Source: Streptomyces ferrugineus (GTDB lineage Bacteria; Actinomycetota; Actinomycetes; Streptomycetales; Streptomycetaceae). From it: a stretch of DNA of 64,000 nucleotides. The position numbers and the translations under genes were made by a program. The stretch covers positions 2,666,001 to 2,730,000 of the forward strand of contig NZ_CP063373.1 of the NCBI RefSeq assembly GCF_015160855.1. Reading direction: 5' to 3'. The notes below the pieces were generated by a model. The model did not search any database and was not told where the DNA came from. It was given only the letters and a program-made list of their open reading frames with translations. Of this stretch, positions 8,103 to 16,384 are shown one piece after another (the stretch's first letter is position 1; each line of letters begins with the position of its first letter).

Positions 8103-9590
8103 CTATACCGTCATCGGCCGGTCGTACGGGGATATGGGCGCCGGCAGCCTCGAACTGCCCGTCAGATAACGGTCGACGGCCGCCGCCACCGCCCGCCCCT
8201 CCGCGATCGCCCACACGATGAGCGACTGCCCCCGGGCGGCGTCCCCCGCGGCGAACACCCCCGGCACGTTCGTCGCGAACCCCGCGTCCCGAGTGATCGT
8301 GCCGCGCGGCGCCAGCTCCAGGCCCAGCTGCTCGATCATCCCGTCGGTCTGGTCGGGCCCGGAGAAGCCGAGGGCGAGCAGGACGAGGTCGGCCGGCAGC
8401 GTCCGCCCGGTGTCCGGCAGCGGGCGGCGCTGCGCGTCCACCTCCACCAGGTGCAGCGACCGTACGTGCCCGTCGGCGTCGCCCGTGAAGCGGAGGGTGG
8501 ACGCGGCGAACAGCCTGGCGTCCGCGTCCGCCGCCGGCGCCGTCTCCAGATCGCGCGCCTCCTCGTGCGCGGCCGACAGCCGGTAGATCTTCGGGTACGT
8601 CGGCCAGGGCTCGGCGTCCTCGTCCCGCTCGGCGCCCGGCTGGGCGTAGATGTCCAGCTGGGTCACGGACGCGGCGCCCTCCCGTACGGCGGTGCCCAGG
8701 CAGTCGGCCCCCGTGTCCCCGCCGCCGACGATGACGACGTGCTTCCCGGCGGCCGACATGGGGGACGTCTCCAGGTCCCCCTCGCACACCCGGTTGGCCA
8801 GCGGCAGATAGGCCATCGCCTGCTCGATGCCGCTCAACTCCCGCCCCGGAACCGGAAGTTCACGCCAGGCGGTGGCCCCGGTGGCGACGACCACGGCGTC
8901 GTAGCGCGACCGCAGCTCCGCCGCCCCGACGTCCCGCCCGACCGCCGTCGACGTGCGGAACTTCGTCCCCTCGGCCCGCATCTGCTCGATCCGCCGCTCC
9001 AGATGGTGCTTCTCCATCTTGAACTCGGGGATGCCGTACCGCATCAGCCCGCCGATCCGGTCGTCCTTCTCGTACACGGCGACCGTGTGCCCCGCCCGCG
9101 TCAGCTGCTGAGCCGCCGCGAGCCCCGTGGGCCCCGAGCCGATCACCGCGACCGTCCGCCCCGACAGCCGGTCCGGCGGCCGCGGCGGGGCGAACCCCTC
9201 CTCCCACGCTCGGTCGGCGATGGCGCACTCGACGTTCTTGATGGTGACGGCCGGCTGGTTGATCGCCAGCACACACCCCGCCTCGCACGGCGCCGGGCAC
9301 AGCCGTCCCGTGAACTCCGGGAAGTTGTTCGTCGCGTGCAGCCGGTCCGCCGCCGCCCGCCAGTCCTCCCTGGACACCAGGTCGTTCCACTCGGGGATCA
9401 GATTGCCCAGTGGACAGGCCTCGTGGCAGAACGGGATGCCGCAGTCCATGCAGCGGTCGGCCTGCTTGCTGATGATGGGCAGCAACGCCCCCGGGACGTA
9501 CACCTCGTCCCAGTCCCCGACCCGCTCCTCGACGGGCCGGCGCGGCCACTCCTGGCGGGGGGTGGTCATAAAACCCTTGGGATCGGCCAT
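8103..9590 (-). CDS. gltD: Glutamate synthase small-subunit-like oxidoreductase (GltD family)
   Basis: A 495-residue protein matching the GltD (beta) family over its length. The N-terminal cysteine cluster CMDCGIPFCHEACPLGN binds 4Fe-4S. It is followed by an FAD-binding glycine motif in VAVIGSGPTGLAAAQQL and an NADPH-binding motif in VIVGGGDTGADCLGT. A final FAD motif VFAAGDAARGQSLIVWAI is also present. In glutamate synthase this subunit passes electrons from NADPH to the large GltB subunit. No gltB lies beside it, so it may be an orphan copy serving another partner. The start at 9590 (MADPKGF, the family N-terminus) has AAGGAA 7 bases upstream; an in-frame ATG at 9644 would add an unconserved extension. 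Confidence 0.85.
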   Translation of the reverse strand: MADPKGFMTTPRQEWPRRPVEERVGDWDEVYVPGALLPIISKQADRCMDCGIPFCHEACPLGNLIPEWNDLVSREDWRAAADRLHATNNFPEFTGRLCPAPCEAGCVLAINQPAVTIKNVECAIADRAWEEGFAPPRPPDRLSGRTVAVIGSGPTGLAAAQQLTRAGHTVAVYEKDDRIGGLMRYGIPEFKMEKHHLERRIEQMRAEGTKFRTSTAVGRDVGAAELRSRYDAVVVATGATAWRELPVPGRELSGIEQAMAYLPLANRVCEGDLETSPMSAAGKHVVIVGGGDTGADCLGTAVREGAASVTQLDIYAQPGAERDEDAEPWPTYPKIYRLSAAHEEARDLETAPAADADARLFAASTLRFTGDADGHVRSLHLVEVDAQRRPLPDTGRTLPADLVLLALGFSGPDQTDGMIEQLGLELAPRGTITRDAGFATNVPGVFAAGDAARGQSLIVWAIAEGRAVAAAVDRYLTGSSRLPAPISPYDRPMTV

Positions 9591-9729
9591 GGCCGTCTTC
9601 CTTGTGTGCGCATGCACGCGTGACGTGTCGGAGCCGTGCGTCATCGGGCGGCACTCTTCCCGCCACCATACGACTCACCGGCCACGTGCGCAGAGTGCGG
9701 GGACAGCGCTTTCTCATCAGTCTCGCCCC

Positions 9730-10209
9730 TCAGCTGACGGCCAGTACGTACGACACCGTCGCGGCGGCCGAGGCGACCGTCCGGACGTGGTTCCACGCCG
9801 TCCACTCGCGCACATACGTCGGCCAGTAGGCGGCCGCCTCCTGGGTGCCCGGCTCCAGCTTGAGCAGCGCTTCGTTGCGGGGCACGTTCGCCACCATGGT
9901 CACCCCGAACGAGCCGAACAGATACAGCGCACTGCCCAGCAGCAGCGCCACCGTCCCCTCGTCCGGCCACAGCACGAACGTCACCACGGCGATCACCGCG
10001 CACAGCACCGCCGACCCGATGAACACCAGCATGAACGCCGGCATCAGCGCGGTCACATTGATCGCCTTCATCGCGGCGACGCCCTGCGCGGGCGGCAGCG
10101 AGGCGAGCCCGCGCATCACGAACGTCGAGAACGCGCAGAACACCCCGGCCACGAGGCCGGTCCCGACCACACCGATCACGATCAGTACGAAGTACGGCCC
10201 ATCGATCAT
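9730..10209 (-). CDS. DUF1772 integral membrane protein
   Basis: A 159-residue protein with four hydrophobic segments. These are about residues 5-28 (FVLIVIGVVGTGLVAGVFCA), 50-75, 82-105 and the C-terminus. FNAxVNVP-like wording of the DUF1772 family appears here as VTMVANVPRNEAL, and WTAWNHVRTVASAAA is the typical final segment. Some distant relatives are anthrone-oxygenase-like, but most members have no known function. GGAG lies 11 bases upstream of the ATG at 10209. The gene stands alone, with an imperfect 17-bp minisatellite in its upstream spacer. Confidence 0.8.
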   Translation of the reverse strand: MIDGPYFVLIVIGVVGTGLVAGVFCAFSTFVMRGLASLPPAQGVAAMKAINVTALMPAFMLVFIGSAVLCAVIAVVTFVLWPDEGTVALLLGSALYLFGSFGVTMVANVPRNEALLKLEPGTQEAAAYWPTYVREWTAWNHVRTVASAAATVSYVLAVS

Positions 10210-10370
10210 GTCAACGTCAACTCCCGCATCCCGCCGGGATCCTCCCGGCCCGTCCGTCACCTCAAGTGAAATCCCGTACAAGAACTGTGACCATGGCTGA
10301 GCGGCGCGAGGGCATATGTGAGCGTCCAGGGGACGACGACGGGCCGGCCCCTGCGTTGCGTCCGGAACGT

Positions 10371-10455
10371 GGAGTGCTCCGAGGCCGGGGTGCTCCGAGG
10401 GCTGGGGCGCTCCGAGGGACGGGGCGCTCCGAGGACGGTTCGTTCCGAGCAAGGT
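10371..10455. repeat. Imperfect 17-bp minisatellite
   Basis: Four clear 17-bp units (10371, 10388, 10405 and 10422 onward) share a GCTCCGAGG core, followed by a decayed fifth unit. They fill the spacer between the 3' end of the DUF2293 gene and the start of the DUF1772 gene. The unit is not a multiple of three and the stretch is not convincingly coding on either strand. Confidence 0.85.
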
Positions 10456-10463
10456 GTGCTCCG

Positions 10464-11159
10464 TCAGCCGGCCTCGGGCACCTCCGCCCGCCATGCCCGC
10501 AACGTCGTCTCCACCACCGCCGCGATCCGCCGCCGCGCCTCGTGCCGCGGCACCCCGCTCATCAGCAACTGGTCGTACGGCGTGTCCAGGTGCCGCACGG
10601 CCGCCGCGACCGCCGACGTCACCGCCATCTCGGACAACGCCCGCCCCGCGGCACTGCGCCCCACCCGTCCGCTGCCCCGCACCGACGCGTGCCCGGCGAT
10701 ATTCCGCGCCCGGTCCGCCGGACACCCTGGGAACAGCCGACGTATCTCCGCCGCGAACGCCTCCGCGAACCGCACGTCCTCCCGCGCCCGGCGCTGCGCG
10801 TCCCGCATCCGGCGCCGCCGCCGGGCCTCCGCGTCCGCCAGGCACCGCTGCTCGGCCCGGGCGAGCCCCGCCTCCTCGACGAGGACGCCCTGCCGTTCGT
10901 AACGGCTCCTGCGCCGGTTGAACCGCACGACCACCGCCGACAGCGCACTCTCCTCCCGCGACCGACGCGTCAACGCCGTGTCGCCGCGCGGCAGAAACAC
11001 CAGATGCCCGAGATCGGCACAGTCGAGACACCGAGGCGCACCGTCCTCCAGCACGAGCATCTGCAACGGCCCCGCATGACACTCCGCACAGTGCCGCCGC
11101 TTGAGGGGCTGGATGACGAGAAGGCCGGTACGGGGCGGGGGAGTTGCGAGGTGCGCCAT
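10464..11159 (-). CDS. DUF2293 protein with zinc-ribbon-like N-terminus
   Basis: A 231-residue protein. The N-terminal part has two cysteine pairs, Cys24-x2-Cys27 (HCAEC) and Cys44-x2-Cys47 (RCLDC), spaced like a small zinc ribbon. The C-terminal half is the DUF2293 domain, with FAAEIRRLFPGCPADRA, IAGHASVRGSGRVGRSA and AVRHLDTPYDQLLM; the middle is arginine-rich and probably helical (about residues 75-130). DUF2293 is found in actinobacteria and fungi and has no assigned function; the basic composition and zinc ribbon suggest nucleic-acid binding. The start at 11159 (MAHLATP) is the first plausible ATG; no strong ribosome site is seen. Confidence 0.8.
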   Translation of the reverse strand: MAHLATPPPRTGLLVIQPLKRRHCAECHAGPLQMLVLEDGAPRCLDCADLGHLVFLPRGDTALTRRSREESALSAVVVRFNRRRSRYERQGVLVEEAGLARAEQRCLADAEARRRRRMRDAQRRAREDVRFAEAFAAEIRRLFPGCPADRARNIAGHASVRGSGRVGRSAAGRALSEMAVTSAVAAAVRHLDTPYDQLLMSGVPRHEARRRIAAVVETTLRAWRAEVPEAG

Positions 11160-11303
11160 ACGGGGTTCATTCCCCTCGGGGCGGGACTGGAGAACTCGGC
11201 GACCGAGTCCGGGAACCGTCCGACCGGCTCCCGGGGGCCGACCGCGTCCCGCCTCGACCTGCCCGCCGCCCGCCCCACCCGCCGCCTGTCGCATCATGGC
11301 CGT

Positions 11304-11936
11304 ATGCGACTGGAGGCGATCACCTGGGACCGGCTCGGCGATCTGCTGGCCGAGCGGTTGCTCGACCTGAAGCCGGCCGACGGCAGTCCTTGGCCGCGTA
11401 TCGCCTTCGACGGTGCCCCGGCTGCCCGGCCGGGAGACCTCGCCGAACGGGTCGGGGAGGCGCTGCGCATACGCGGTCGACCGTCGCTCGCCGTGGGCAT
11501 GGAGGGTTTCATGCGCCCCGCCTCCGTCCGCCTGGAGTACGGTCACCGGGACGTCGACGCCTACTACGACGGCTGGTTCGACACCGGCGCCCTGTGGCGC
11601 GAGGTCTTCGGCCCTCTCGAACCCGGCGGCGACGGCCGCGTCCTGCCCGACCTCTGGGACCCGGTCACCGACCGCGCCACCCGCAGCCCTTACACCCAAC
11701 TCCCGCCGGGCGGCTTCCTGTTGCTGCACGGCCCTCTCCTGCTGCGTCACTGGTTCCCCTTCGATCTGACCGTCCACGTCCTGCTGTCACCCGGCGCCCT
11801 GCGCCGCCGCACCCCCGATGCCGAGCACTGGACCCTCCCCGCCTTCGAGCGCTACGACCAGGAGACCGGCCCGGCCGGCACCGTCGACGTCCTGGTGCGC
11901 GCCGACGATCCGCGGCACCCGGCGTGGAGCGGCTGA
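11304..11936 (+). CDS. Uridine-kinase-like protein with degenerate P-loop
   Basis: A 210-residue protein of the group commonly annotated uridine kinase in Streptomyces. The expected layout of a nucleoside-kinase fold is visible: a start strand IAFDG, a DVDAYYDGWFDTGALWREV region where substrate would bind, PPGGFLLLHGPLLLRHWF as the Walker-B-like strand, and a C-terminal LPAFERYDQETGP. However, the phosphate-binding loop reads DGAPAARPGDLAERV, with no GK(S/T). The glycine spacing is lost, so ATP binding of the normal kind is doubtful. Possible readings are a non-catalytic paralogue or an enzyme with another phosphoryl donor. It diverges from the DUF2293 gene. No ribosome site precedes the ATG. 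Confidence 0.7.
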   Translation: MRLEAITWDRLGDLLAERLLDLKPADGSPWPRIAFDGAPAARPGDLAERVGEALRIRGRPSLAVGMEGFMRPASVRLEYGHRDVDAYYDGWFDTGALWREVFGPLEPGGDGRVLPDLWDPVTDRATRSPYTQLPPGGFLLLHGPLLLRHWFPFDLTVHVLLSPGALRRRTPDAEHWTLPAFERYDQETGPAGTVDVLVRADDPRHPAWSG

Positions 11937-11979
11937 GAAGTGATCCGTCAAACCAGTTCTACATGCATGTGCATTTAAA

Positions 11980-11985
11980 TATGCT
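11980..11985 (+). promoter_or_regulatory. -10 element for the PPOX-family gene, leaderless start
   Basis: TATGCT at 11980-11985 lies 7 bases before the ATG at 11993, inside an unusually AT-rich patch (11969-11985). The neighbouring GCATTTAAATATGC is a near-palindrome and could be an operator. No good -35 hexamer and no Shine-Dalgarno sequence were found, consistent with a leaderless, regulator-assisted promoter. Confidence 0.4.
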
Positions 11986-11992
11986 GGTGCCC

Positions 11993-12406
11993 ATGACGAC
12001 CTCCACGAGTGATCCGATCTCCTTCGACGACTCCGTCCGCTCCCTGCTGGACGGCAGAAACTTCGCCAGCGTGGCCACCCTCGGCCCCGACGGCGCCCCC
12101 CAGAACTCGGTGGTCTGGATCAAGCGCGAGGGCGACACCGTGCTCTTCTCCTCCGTCGACAACCGCCAGAAGGTCCGCAACCTCCGCCGCGACCCCCGCA
12201 TCAGCGTCTCCGTCTTCGACCTCGCCAACCCCTACTCCTCCGTTGAGATCCGCGGCACCGCCGAGCTCGTCCCGGACGAGGCCAAGCGGCTCCCGTTCGA
12301 GCTCTCGCACAAGTACCTCGGCATCGACCCGCCCGCCGAGAAGGACGACGAGACCCGGGTGATCATCCGTGTCGTCCCGCGGAAGGTCGTGCGCTTCTCG
12401 GCCTGA
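11993..12406 (+). CDS. PPOX-class flavin/F420-dependent oxidoreductase
   Basis: A 137-residue split-barrel protein of the pyridoxamine-oxidase-like class. Family features are RNFASVATLGPDGAPQNSVV at the start, DTVLFSSVDNRQKVRNLRRD (cofactor-phosphate contacts), and SVFDLANPYSSVEIRGTAEL. Many actinobacterial members use F420, others FMN; the sequence alone does not settle this. Likely cytosolic and dimeric. The ATG at 11993 is preferred over an in-frame ATG at 11981 because the promoter-like TATGCT overlaps the latter. Substrate unknown. Confidence 0.85.
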   Translation: MTTSTSDPISFDDSVRSLLDGRNFASVATLGPDGAPQNSVVWIKREGDTVLFSSVDNRQKVRNLRRDPRISVSVFDLANPYSSVEIRGTAELVPDEAKRLPFELSHKYLGIDPPAEKDDETRVIIRVVPRKVVRFSA

Positions 12407-12540
12407 CCGCCGCGCGCCGCCCGTGGCCGTCACCGCACGGCTCCGGGTGCAGGGGCCGGGTGTCACGGCGAGAATGAAGGGCGCCGGGACTAGCGGTGCG
12501 TCCTGCGCCGCGCCGGCCGTCCGGCATCGGGAGGTAGTCC

Positions 12541-12978
12541 ATGACCACTGCCGGAGACATCATGCACCGAGGCGCCCAGTGGATCCCGGCTCACGAGACC
12601 CTGGACCGCGCCGCCCAGCTGATGCGCGAGCTGGGAGTCGGAGCCCTGCCCATCAGCGACCAGAACGAACGGCTCTGCGGCATCCTCACCGACCGTGACA
12701 TCGTCGTCGGCTGCGTGGCCATGGGCCACGACCCGAGCCAGGTCACCGCCGGCGAGATGGCTCAGGGCACCCCGCGCTGGATCGATGCGAGTGCCGACAT
12801 CAGCGAAGTGCTCCGGGAGATGAAGGAGCACCAGATCCGCCGGCTTCCCGTCATCGAGAACAAGCGCCTCGTCGGCATGATCAGCGAGGCCGATCTGGCC
12901 CGGAGCCTCTCGGAGACCGAGGTGGGCCACTGGGCCGAGAGCGTCTACGCCACCAGCGGGGCACCGAAGACACGCTGA
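12541..12978 (+). CDS. Two-CBS-domain protein
   Basis: A 145-residue protein made almost wholly of two CBS motifs. The first covers about residues 3-60 (IMHRGAQWIPAHETLDRAAQ to LCGILTDRDIVVGCVAMG). The second covers about 70-128 (TPRWIDASADISEVLREMK to RLVGMISEADLARSL). Such stand-alone pairs bind adenine nucleotides and act as energy or stress sensors; the partner is unknown. GGGAGG 7 bases upstream of the ATG gives a strong ribosome site. The gene converges on corA with a shared stem-loop between. Confidence 0.9.
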   Translation: MTTAGDIMHRGAQWIPAHETLDRAAQLMRELGVGALPISDQNERLCGILTDRDIVVGCVAMGHDPSQVTAGEMAQGTPRWIDASADISEVLREMKEHQIRRLPVIENKRLVGMISEADLARSLSETEVGHWAESVYATSGAPKTR

Positions 12979-12999
12979 ACCTGCGCGGCATTCAACACC

Positions 13000-13031
13000 G
13001 TCCTCGTCCGGCCGCCGTGCCGGACGGGGAC
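13000..13031. terminator. Stem-loop between convergent CBS and corA genes
   Basis: A 13-bp stem (13000-13012 with 13019-13031), one G-U type pair and a 6-base loop, with no long T tract. It sits between two genes whose 3' ends face each other and would serve both. Confidence 0.7.
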
Positions 13032-13071
13032 GCGTCGGCGTCGGTGTCGATGTCGGTGTCGGCCGGGGGCG

Positions 13072-14202
13072 TCAGAGCCACCCGTTGCGCCGGAAGCCGC
13101 GGTGCAGCACCACACACGCGACGGATATCACGCCTATGACCAGCGGATAACCGAACGTCCAACGCAGTTCCGGCATGTACTCGAAGTTCATGCCGTAGAC
13201 CCCGCACACCATCGTCGGTATGGCGATGATCGCGGCCCACGCCGTGATCTTCCGCATGTCCTCGTTCTGCGCGACGGTGACCTGCGCCAGATGCGCCTGG
13301 AGAATCGAGTTGAGCAACTCGTCGAAGGCGGATATCTGTTCCTTGGACCGCAGCAGATGGTCGGAGACATCGCGGAAGTAGGCCTGTATCTCAGGCTCGA
13401 CCACCCGGATGGGACGAGTGGCCAGCTCCTCCAGCGGACGGCTCAGCGGAACCACGGCCCGCTTCAGCTCCAGCAGCTCCCGCTTGAGCTGGTAGATCCG
13501 CCCGGGGTCGACCCGCGCCCCGTTCTCCGCGAAGACGTCCGTCTCGACCTCGTCGATGTCCTCCTGCACCGAGTCGGTGACGCTCAGATAGTCGTCGACC
13601 ACATGGTCCGCGATGGCGTGCAGCACCGCCGCCGGTCCCTTGGCGAGCTGCTCGGGGTCCGCCTCCAGCCCCTCGCGCAACGGGCCCAGTGAGCCGTGCC
13701 TCCCATGGCGCACCGTGATCACGAAGTCCTGGCCGACGAACACCATGATCTCGCCGGTGTTCACCACTTCGCTCGTCGCCGTGAGCTTCTCGTGCTCGAC
13801 GTAGCAGACGGTCTTGAACACGGCGAACAACGTCTCGTCGTACCGCTCCAGCTTCGGTCGCTGATGCGCCTCGACCGCGTCCTCCACCGCGAGCGGATGA
13901 AGGTCGAACAGCTCGGCGATGCCCGCGAACTCATGGTCCGTCGGCTCATGGAGGCCGAGCCAGACGAAGCCGCCGCCACCGCGCTTGCGCACTCTCTGCA
14001 CGACATCGACCAGATCACCGGTCTCCGGGACCCGCTCCCCCTCCCGGTAGGTCACGCAGTTCACCACCGAGGAGCCCAGCGGGGACCTGGCGGGGTGGCT
14101 GAGGTCGACGCGGGGGCGCCGTCGAGCCAGCCGTGCCACCTTGCGCAGGCCGCCGACCTTGCCGAGGCCGGTGACCTTTCGCAGATTCCCTGCCATGGAC
14201 AT
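13072..14202 (-). CDS. corA: CorA-family Mg2+/Co2+ transporter
   Basis: A 376-residue protein with the CorA layout: a large N-terminal cytosolic domain, a long helix (about residues 240-310) and two C-terminal transmembrane helices. The diagnostic loop motif appears as YGMNFEYMPEL between them. An extra basic N-terminal tail (about 40 residues, KVGGLRKVARLARRRPRVDL) precedes the usual start. The ATG at 14202 has AGGAG 6 bases upstream, better placed than the ATG six bases later. CorA channels import divalent cations down the membrane potential; exact ion preference cannot be read from sequence. Confidence 0.92.
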   Translation of the reverse strand: MSMAGNLRKVTGLGKVGGLRKVARLARRRPRVDLSHPARSPLGSSVVNCVTYREGERVPETGDLVDVVQRVRKRGGGGFVWLGLHEPTDHEFAGIAELFDLHPLAVEDAVEAHQRPKLERYDETLFAVFKTVCYVEHEKLTATSEVVNTGEIMVFVGQDFVITVRHGRHGSLGPLREGLEADPEQLAKGPAAVLHAIADHVVDDYLSVTDSVQEDIDEVETDVFAENGARVDPGRIYQLKRELLELKRAVVPLSRPLEELATRPIRVVEPEIQAYFRDVSDHLLRSKEQISAFDELLNSILQAHLAQVTVAQNEDMRKITAWAAIIAIPTMVCGVYGMNFEYMPELRWTFGYPLVIGVISVACVVLHRGFRRNGWL

Positions 14203-14459
14203 CTGGATCTCCTTGCGTGGATCCCTCGCGCCGCATCTCTGCGCCTTGGCCAGCCAGTTTGCCAGTCCGGGGTGAGTGACGGGTAAGCCTGTGGGCACAG
14301 GGGATTCCGCTTTGTTCCCGCCTGTGGACAACCGACTCACCCAGGTAGGACGCATCCCCTGCCGGGCCGGATGCAATCTCCGCGCCGGACGTCCGCCATC
14401 TCGTCGTAGGCGCCGCGTCGCCCGCTCAAGACGGGCGGGGCAACTGGAATGATCGCGCC
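14203..14459. other. Divergent promoter region corA / methyltransferase
   Basis: A 257-bp spacer between divergent starts. It contains corA's AGGAG site at its left end. I see no riboswitch (in particular no Mg2+-type leader) and no clear promoter hexamers. Confidence 0.35.
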
Positions 14460-15254
14460 ATGACGCGAAACGACGGGTATCTCCTCGACAACCGGCAGAC
14501 CGAGGCGGGCGAGCGTTTCGAAGCGTTCGCCACCCTCTTCGACCCCACGACCTTCCGACACATCGAGGGATTCGGCATCGGATCCGGCTGGCGCTGCTGG
14601 GAGGTCGGCGCCGGCGGCCCGTCCGTCGTGTCCTGGATGGCCAAGAAGGTCGGCCCGACCGGACAGGTGGTCGCGACCGACATCGACACCTCGCAGCTCA
14701 CCTCCGCCGCCCGGCCGCCGGTGGAGGTCCGCGTCCACGACGTGAGCGCCGACGAACCGCCGGGGGAGGGGTTCGACCTGGTGCACGCCCGGCTCGTCCT
14801 CGTCCATGTGCCGGACCGGGAACGGGCGTTGCGCTCGATGATCGAGTCCCTGCGCCCCGGCGGACGGCTCCTGATCGAGGACGCCGACCCCGCTCTCCAG
14901 CCCTTGATCTGCCCCGACGAACACGGCCCCGAGCAGCAGTTGGCCAACCGGCTGCGCCACGGCTTCCGCAAGCTCCTCGCCGACCGCGGCGCCGACCTCT
15001 CCTACGGCCGCAGGCTCCCGCGACTGCTCCGCGAGGCCGGTCTGCGCCAGGTGAAGGCCGACGCGTACTTCCCGGTCACCTCGCCCGCCTGCGCCGCCCT
15101 GGAGGCGGCCACGATCCGCCAGCTCCGCGACCAGCTCGTCGCGCAGGGCATCGCCACGGACCAGGACGTCGACCGCCACCTCGCAAACGTCGCCTCCGGC
15201 ACGATGGACCTGGCCACGGCCCCACTGATCTCGGCGTGGGGGCGCAAGGCGTAG
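14460..15254 (+). CDS. Class I SAM-dependent methyltransferase
   Basis: A 264-residue methyltransferase with motif I as CWEVGAGGPSVVSWMA (about residues 42-57), motif II acidic end in VVATDID, motif III-like FDLVHARLVLVHVPDRERAL and post-motif LRPGGRLLIEDADP. This is the UbiE/type-11/12 pattern. The acceptor is not predictable. It is monocistronic and converges with psuK; no ribosome site of standard strength is seen ahead of the ATG. Confidence 0.85.
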   Translation: MTRNDGYLLDNRQTEAGERFEAFATLFDPTTFRHIEGFGIGSGWRCWEVGAGGPSVVSWMAKKVGPTGQVVATDIDTSQLTSAARPPVEVRVHDVSADEPPGEGFDLVHARLVLVHVPDRERALRSMIESLRPGGRLLIEDADPALQPLICPDEHGPEQQLANRLRHGFRKLLADRGADLSYGRRLPRLLREAGLRQVKADAYFPVTSPACAALEAATIRQLRDQLVAQGIATDQDVDRHLANVASGTMDLATAPLISAWGRKA

Positions 15255-15427
15255 TCAGCGGGGCGCAAGGTTTGGGTGAGAGACGGGAGTTACTTGCCGC
15301 TCGGACGAGAGACGGGGTTGCCTCCCACGTCCCACGTTCCACGTCCCACGACAGGCGGTCGGCCTTCGCGGCCTGCCCGCACGCGATACAACGGCACCCC
15401 GCTGCCCCGCCGCCCCGCCCGCGACCG

Positions 15428-16384
15428 TCACCCCGGCGTCGGAGGCCTTCCCCCCACCAGCTCCACCGCCGACGCCCCCGCCCGGCACCCCTCCCGAGCC
15501 GCCTCCTCCGGCCCGGCGCCGGTGAGCAGAGCCGCGAGGAAGGCGCCCGTGAAGGCGTCACCCGCCCCGGTCGTGTCCCTCGGAGTCGCCGGCACGGCGG
15601 GAACGTGTGCGCTGACCGCGCCCGACCGGGCCACCAGCGCGCCGTCCGAACCCTGCTTGGCGACCACCAGCGGGACATGGCGGCTCAACTTGGCCGCCGC
15701 GTCCTCCGCATCCGGCAACCCCGTCAGCAGGCACGCCTCGTCACGGCTCGGCAGCAGGACGTCCACGCCCTCCACCGACGCCAGGAAACGGTCGATGCCC
15801 AGCTCCACCAGGAACCCCGCCGAGGCCGGATCCAGACTCACCGGCACTCCACGCGCGCGTGCGGACGTGAGAGCCACCCGCACCAGTGCGCGGCTCGGCT
15901 CGGAGAACAGCAAGTAGCCCGACAAGTGCAGCCATGCGACGCCGTCGAGGAGCGCGTCCGACCAGTCGCCCGGATCGAGCAGCAGCGACGCCCCGCTGTC
16001 GGTGAGGAACGTCCGCTCGGCCGCGGCACCCGTGTCGACCAGGCAGATCACCGTCCCGGTCGGCGCCTGCGGATCGACCACCAGGCAGGGCAGCACCCCG
16101 CTCGCGGTCAGCTCCCGCTCGTGCCACGCGGCGGCGTCCTCGCCCACCCGCCCCAGCAGCCGCACCTCGGCACAGCCCCGATGCGCGGCCCAGCAGGCCA
16201 CATTGGCACCCGCGCCACCCGGCACCGTCCGGACGGCGGCGGCCGTGTCCGTCCCGGAGGCGAGCGGCCCCTGGTGCCGGGCGATGACGTCCGTCACCAC
16301 GTCCCCGACGACCAGCAGCGCGCCGTCGCGGACGCCCAAGAGGTCCCCTCCGCTTCCCGGGCCGTCGGACACCGTCCCGCTCAC
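15428..16384 (-). CDS. psuK: PfkB-family carbohydrate kinase, probable pseudouridine kinase
   Basis: A 318-residue ribokinase-fold kinase. It has the PfkB N-terminal GGAGANVACWAAHRG glycine motif and the C-terminal ATP/anion-hole motif DTTGAGDAFTGAF with the catalytic aspartate. Its GTG start overlaps the TGA of the upstream psuG-like gene (GTGA), so the pair is coupled. In characterised systems PsuK phosphorylates pseudouridine and PsuG then cleaves the product to uracil and ribose 5-phosphate, which makes this kinase's substrate a good inference from context rather than from the sequence alone. One CACGCGCGCGTG palindrome lies inside it (15850). Confidence 0.82.
   Translation of the reverse strand: MSGTVSDGPGSGGDLLGVRDGALLVVGDVVTDVIARHQGPLASGTDTAAAVRTVPGGAGANVACWAAHRGCAEVRLLGRVGEDAAAWHERELTASGVLPCLVVDPQAPTGTVICLVDTGAAAERTFLTDSGASLLLDPGDWSDALLDGVAWLHLSGYLLFSEPSRALVRVALTSARARGVPVSLDPASAGFLVELGIDRFLASVEGVDVLLPSRDEACLLTGLPDAEDAAAKLSRHVPLVVAKQGSDGALVARSGAVSAHVPAVPATPRDTTGAGDAFTGAFLAALLTGAGPEEAAREGCRAGASAVELVGGRPPTPG

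Noticed and set aside
13039..13062. GTCGGT-type short repeats near the corA 3' end
   Set aside because: Too short and irregular to call; outside the coding frame and next to a better-supported terminator.
14203..14459. Mg2+ riboswitch upstream of corA
   Set aside because: No conserved M-box elements; the spacer is also short for a structured leader of that size with a promoter.
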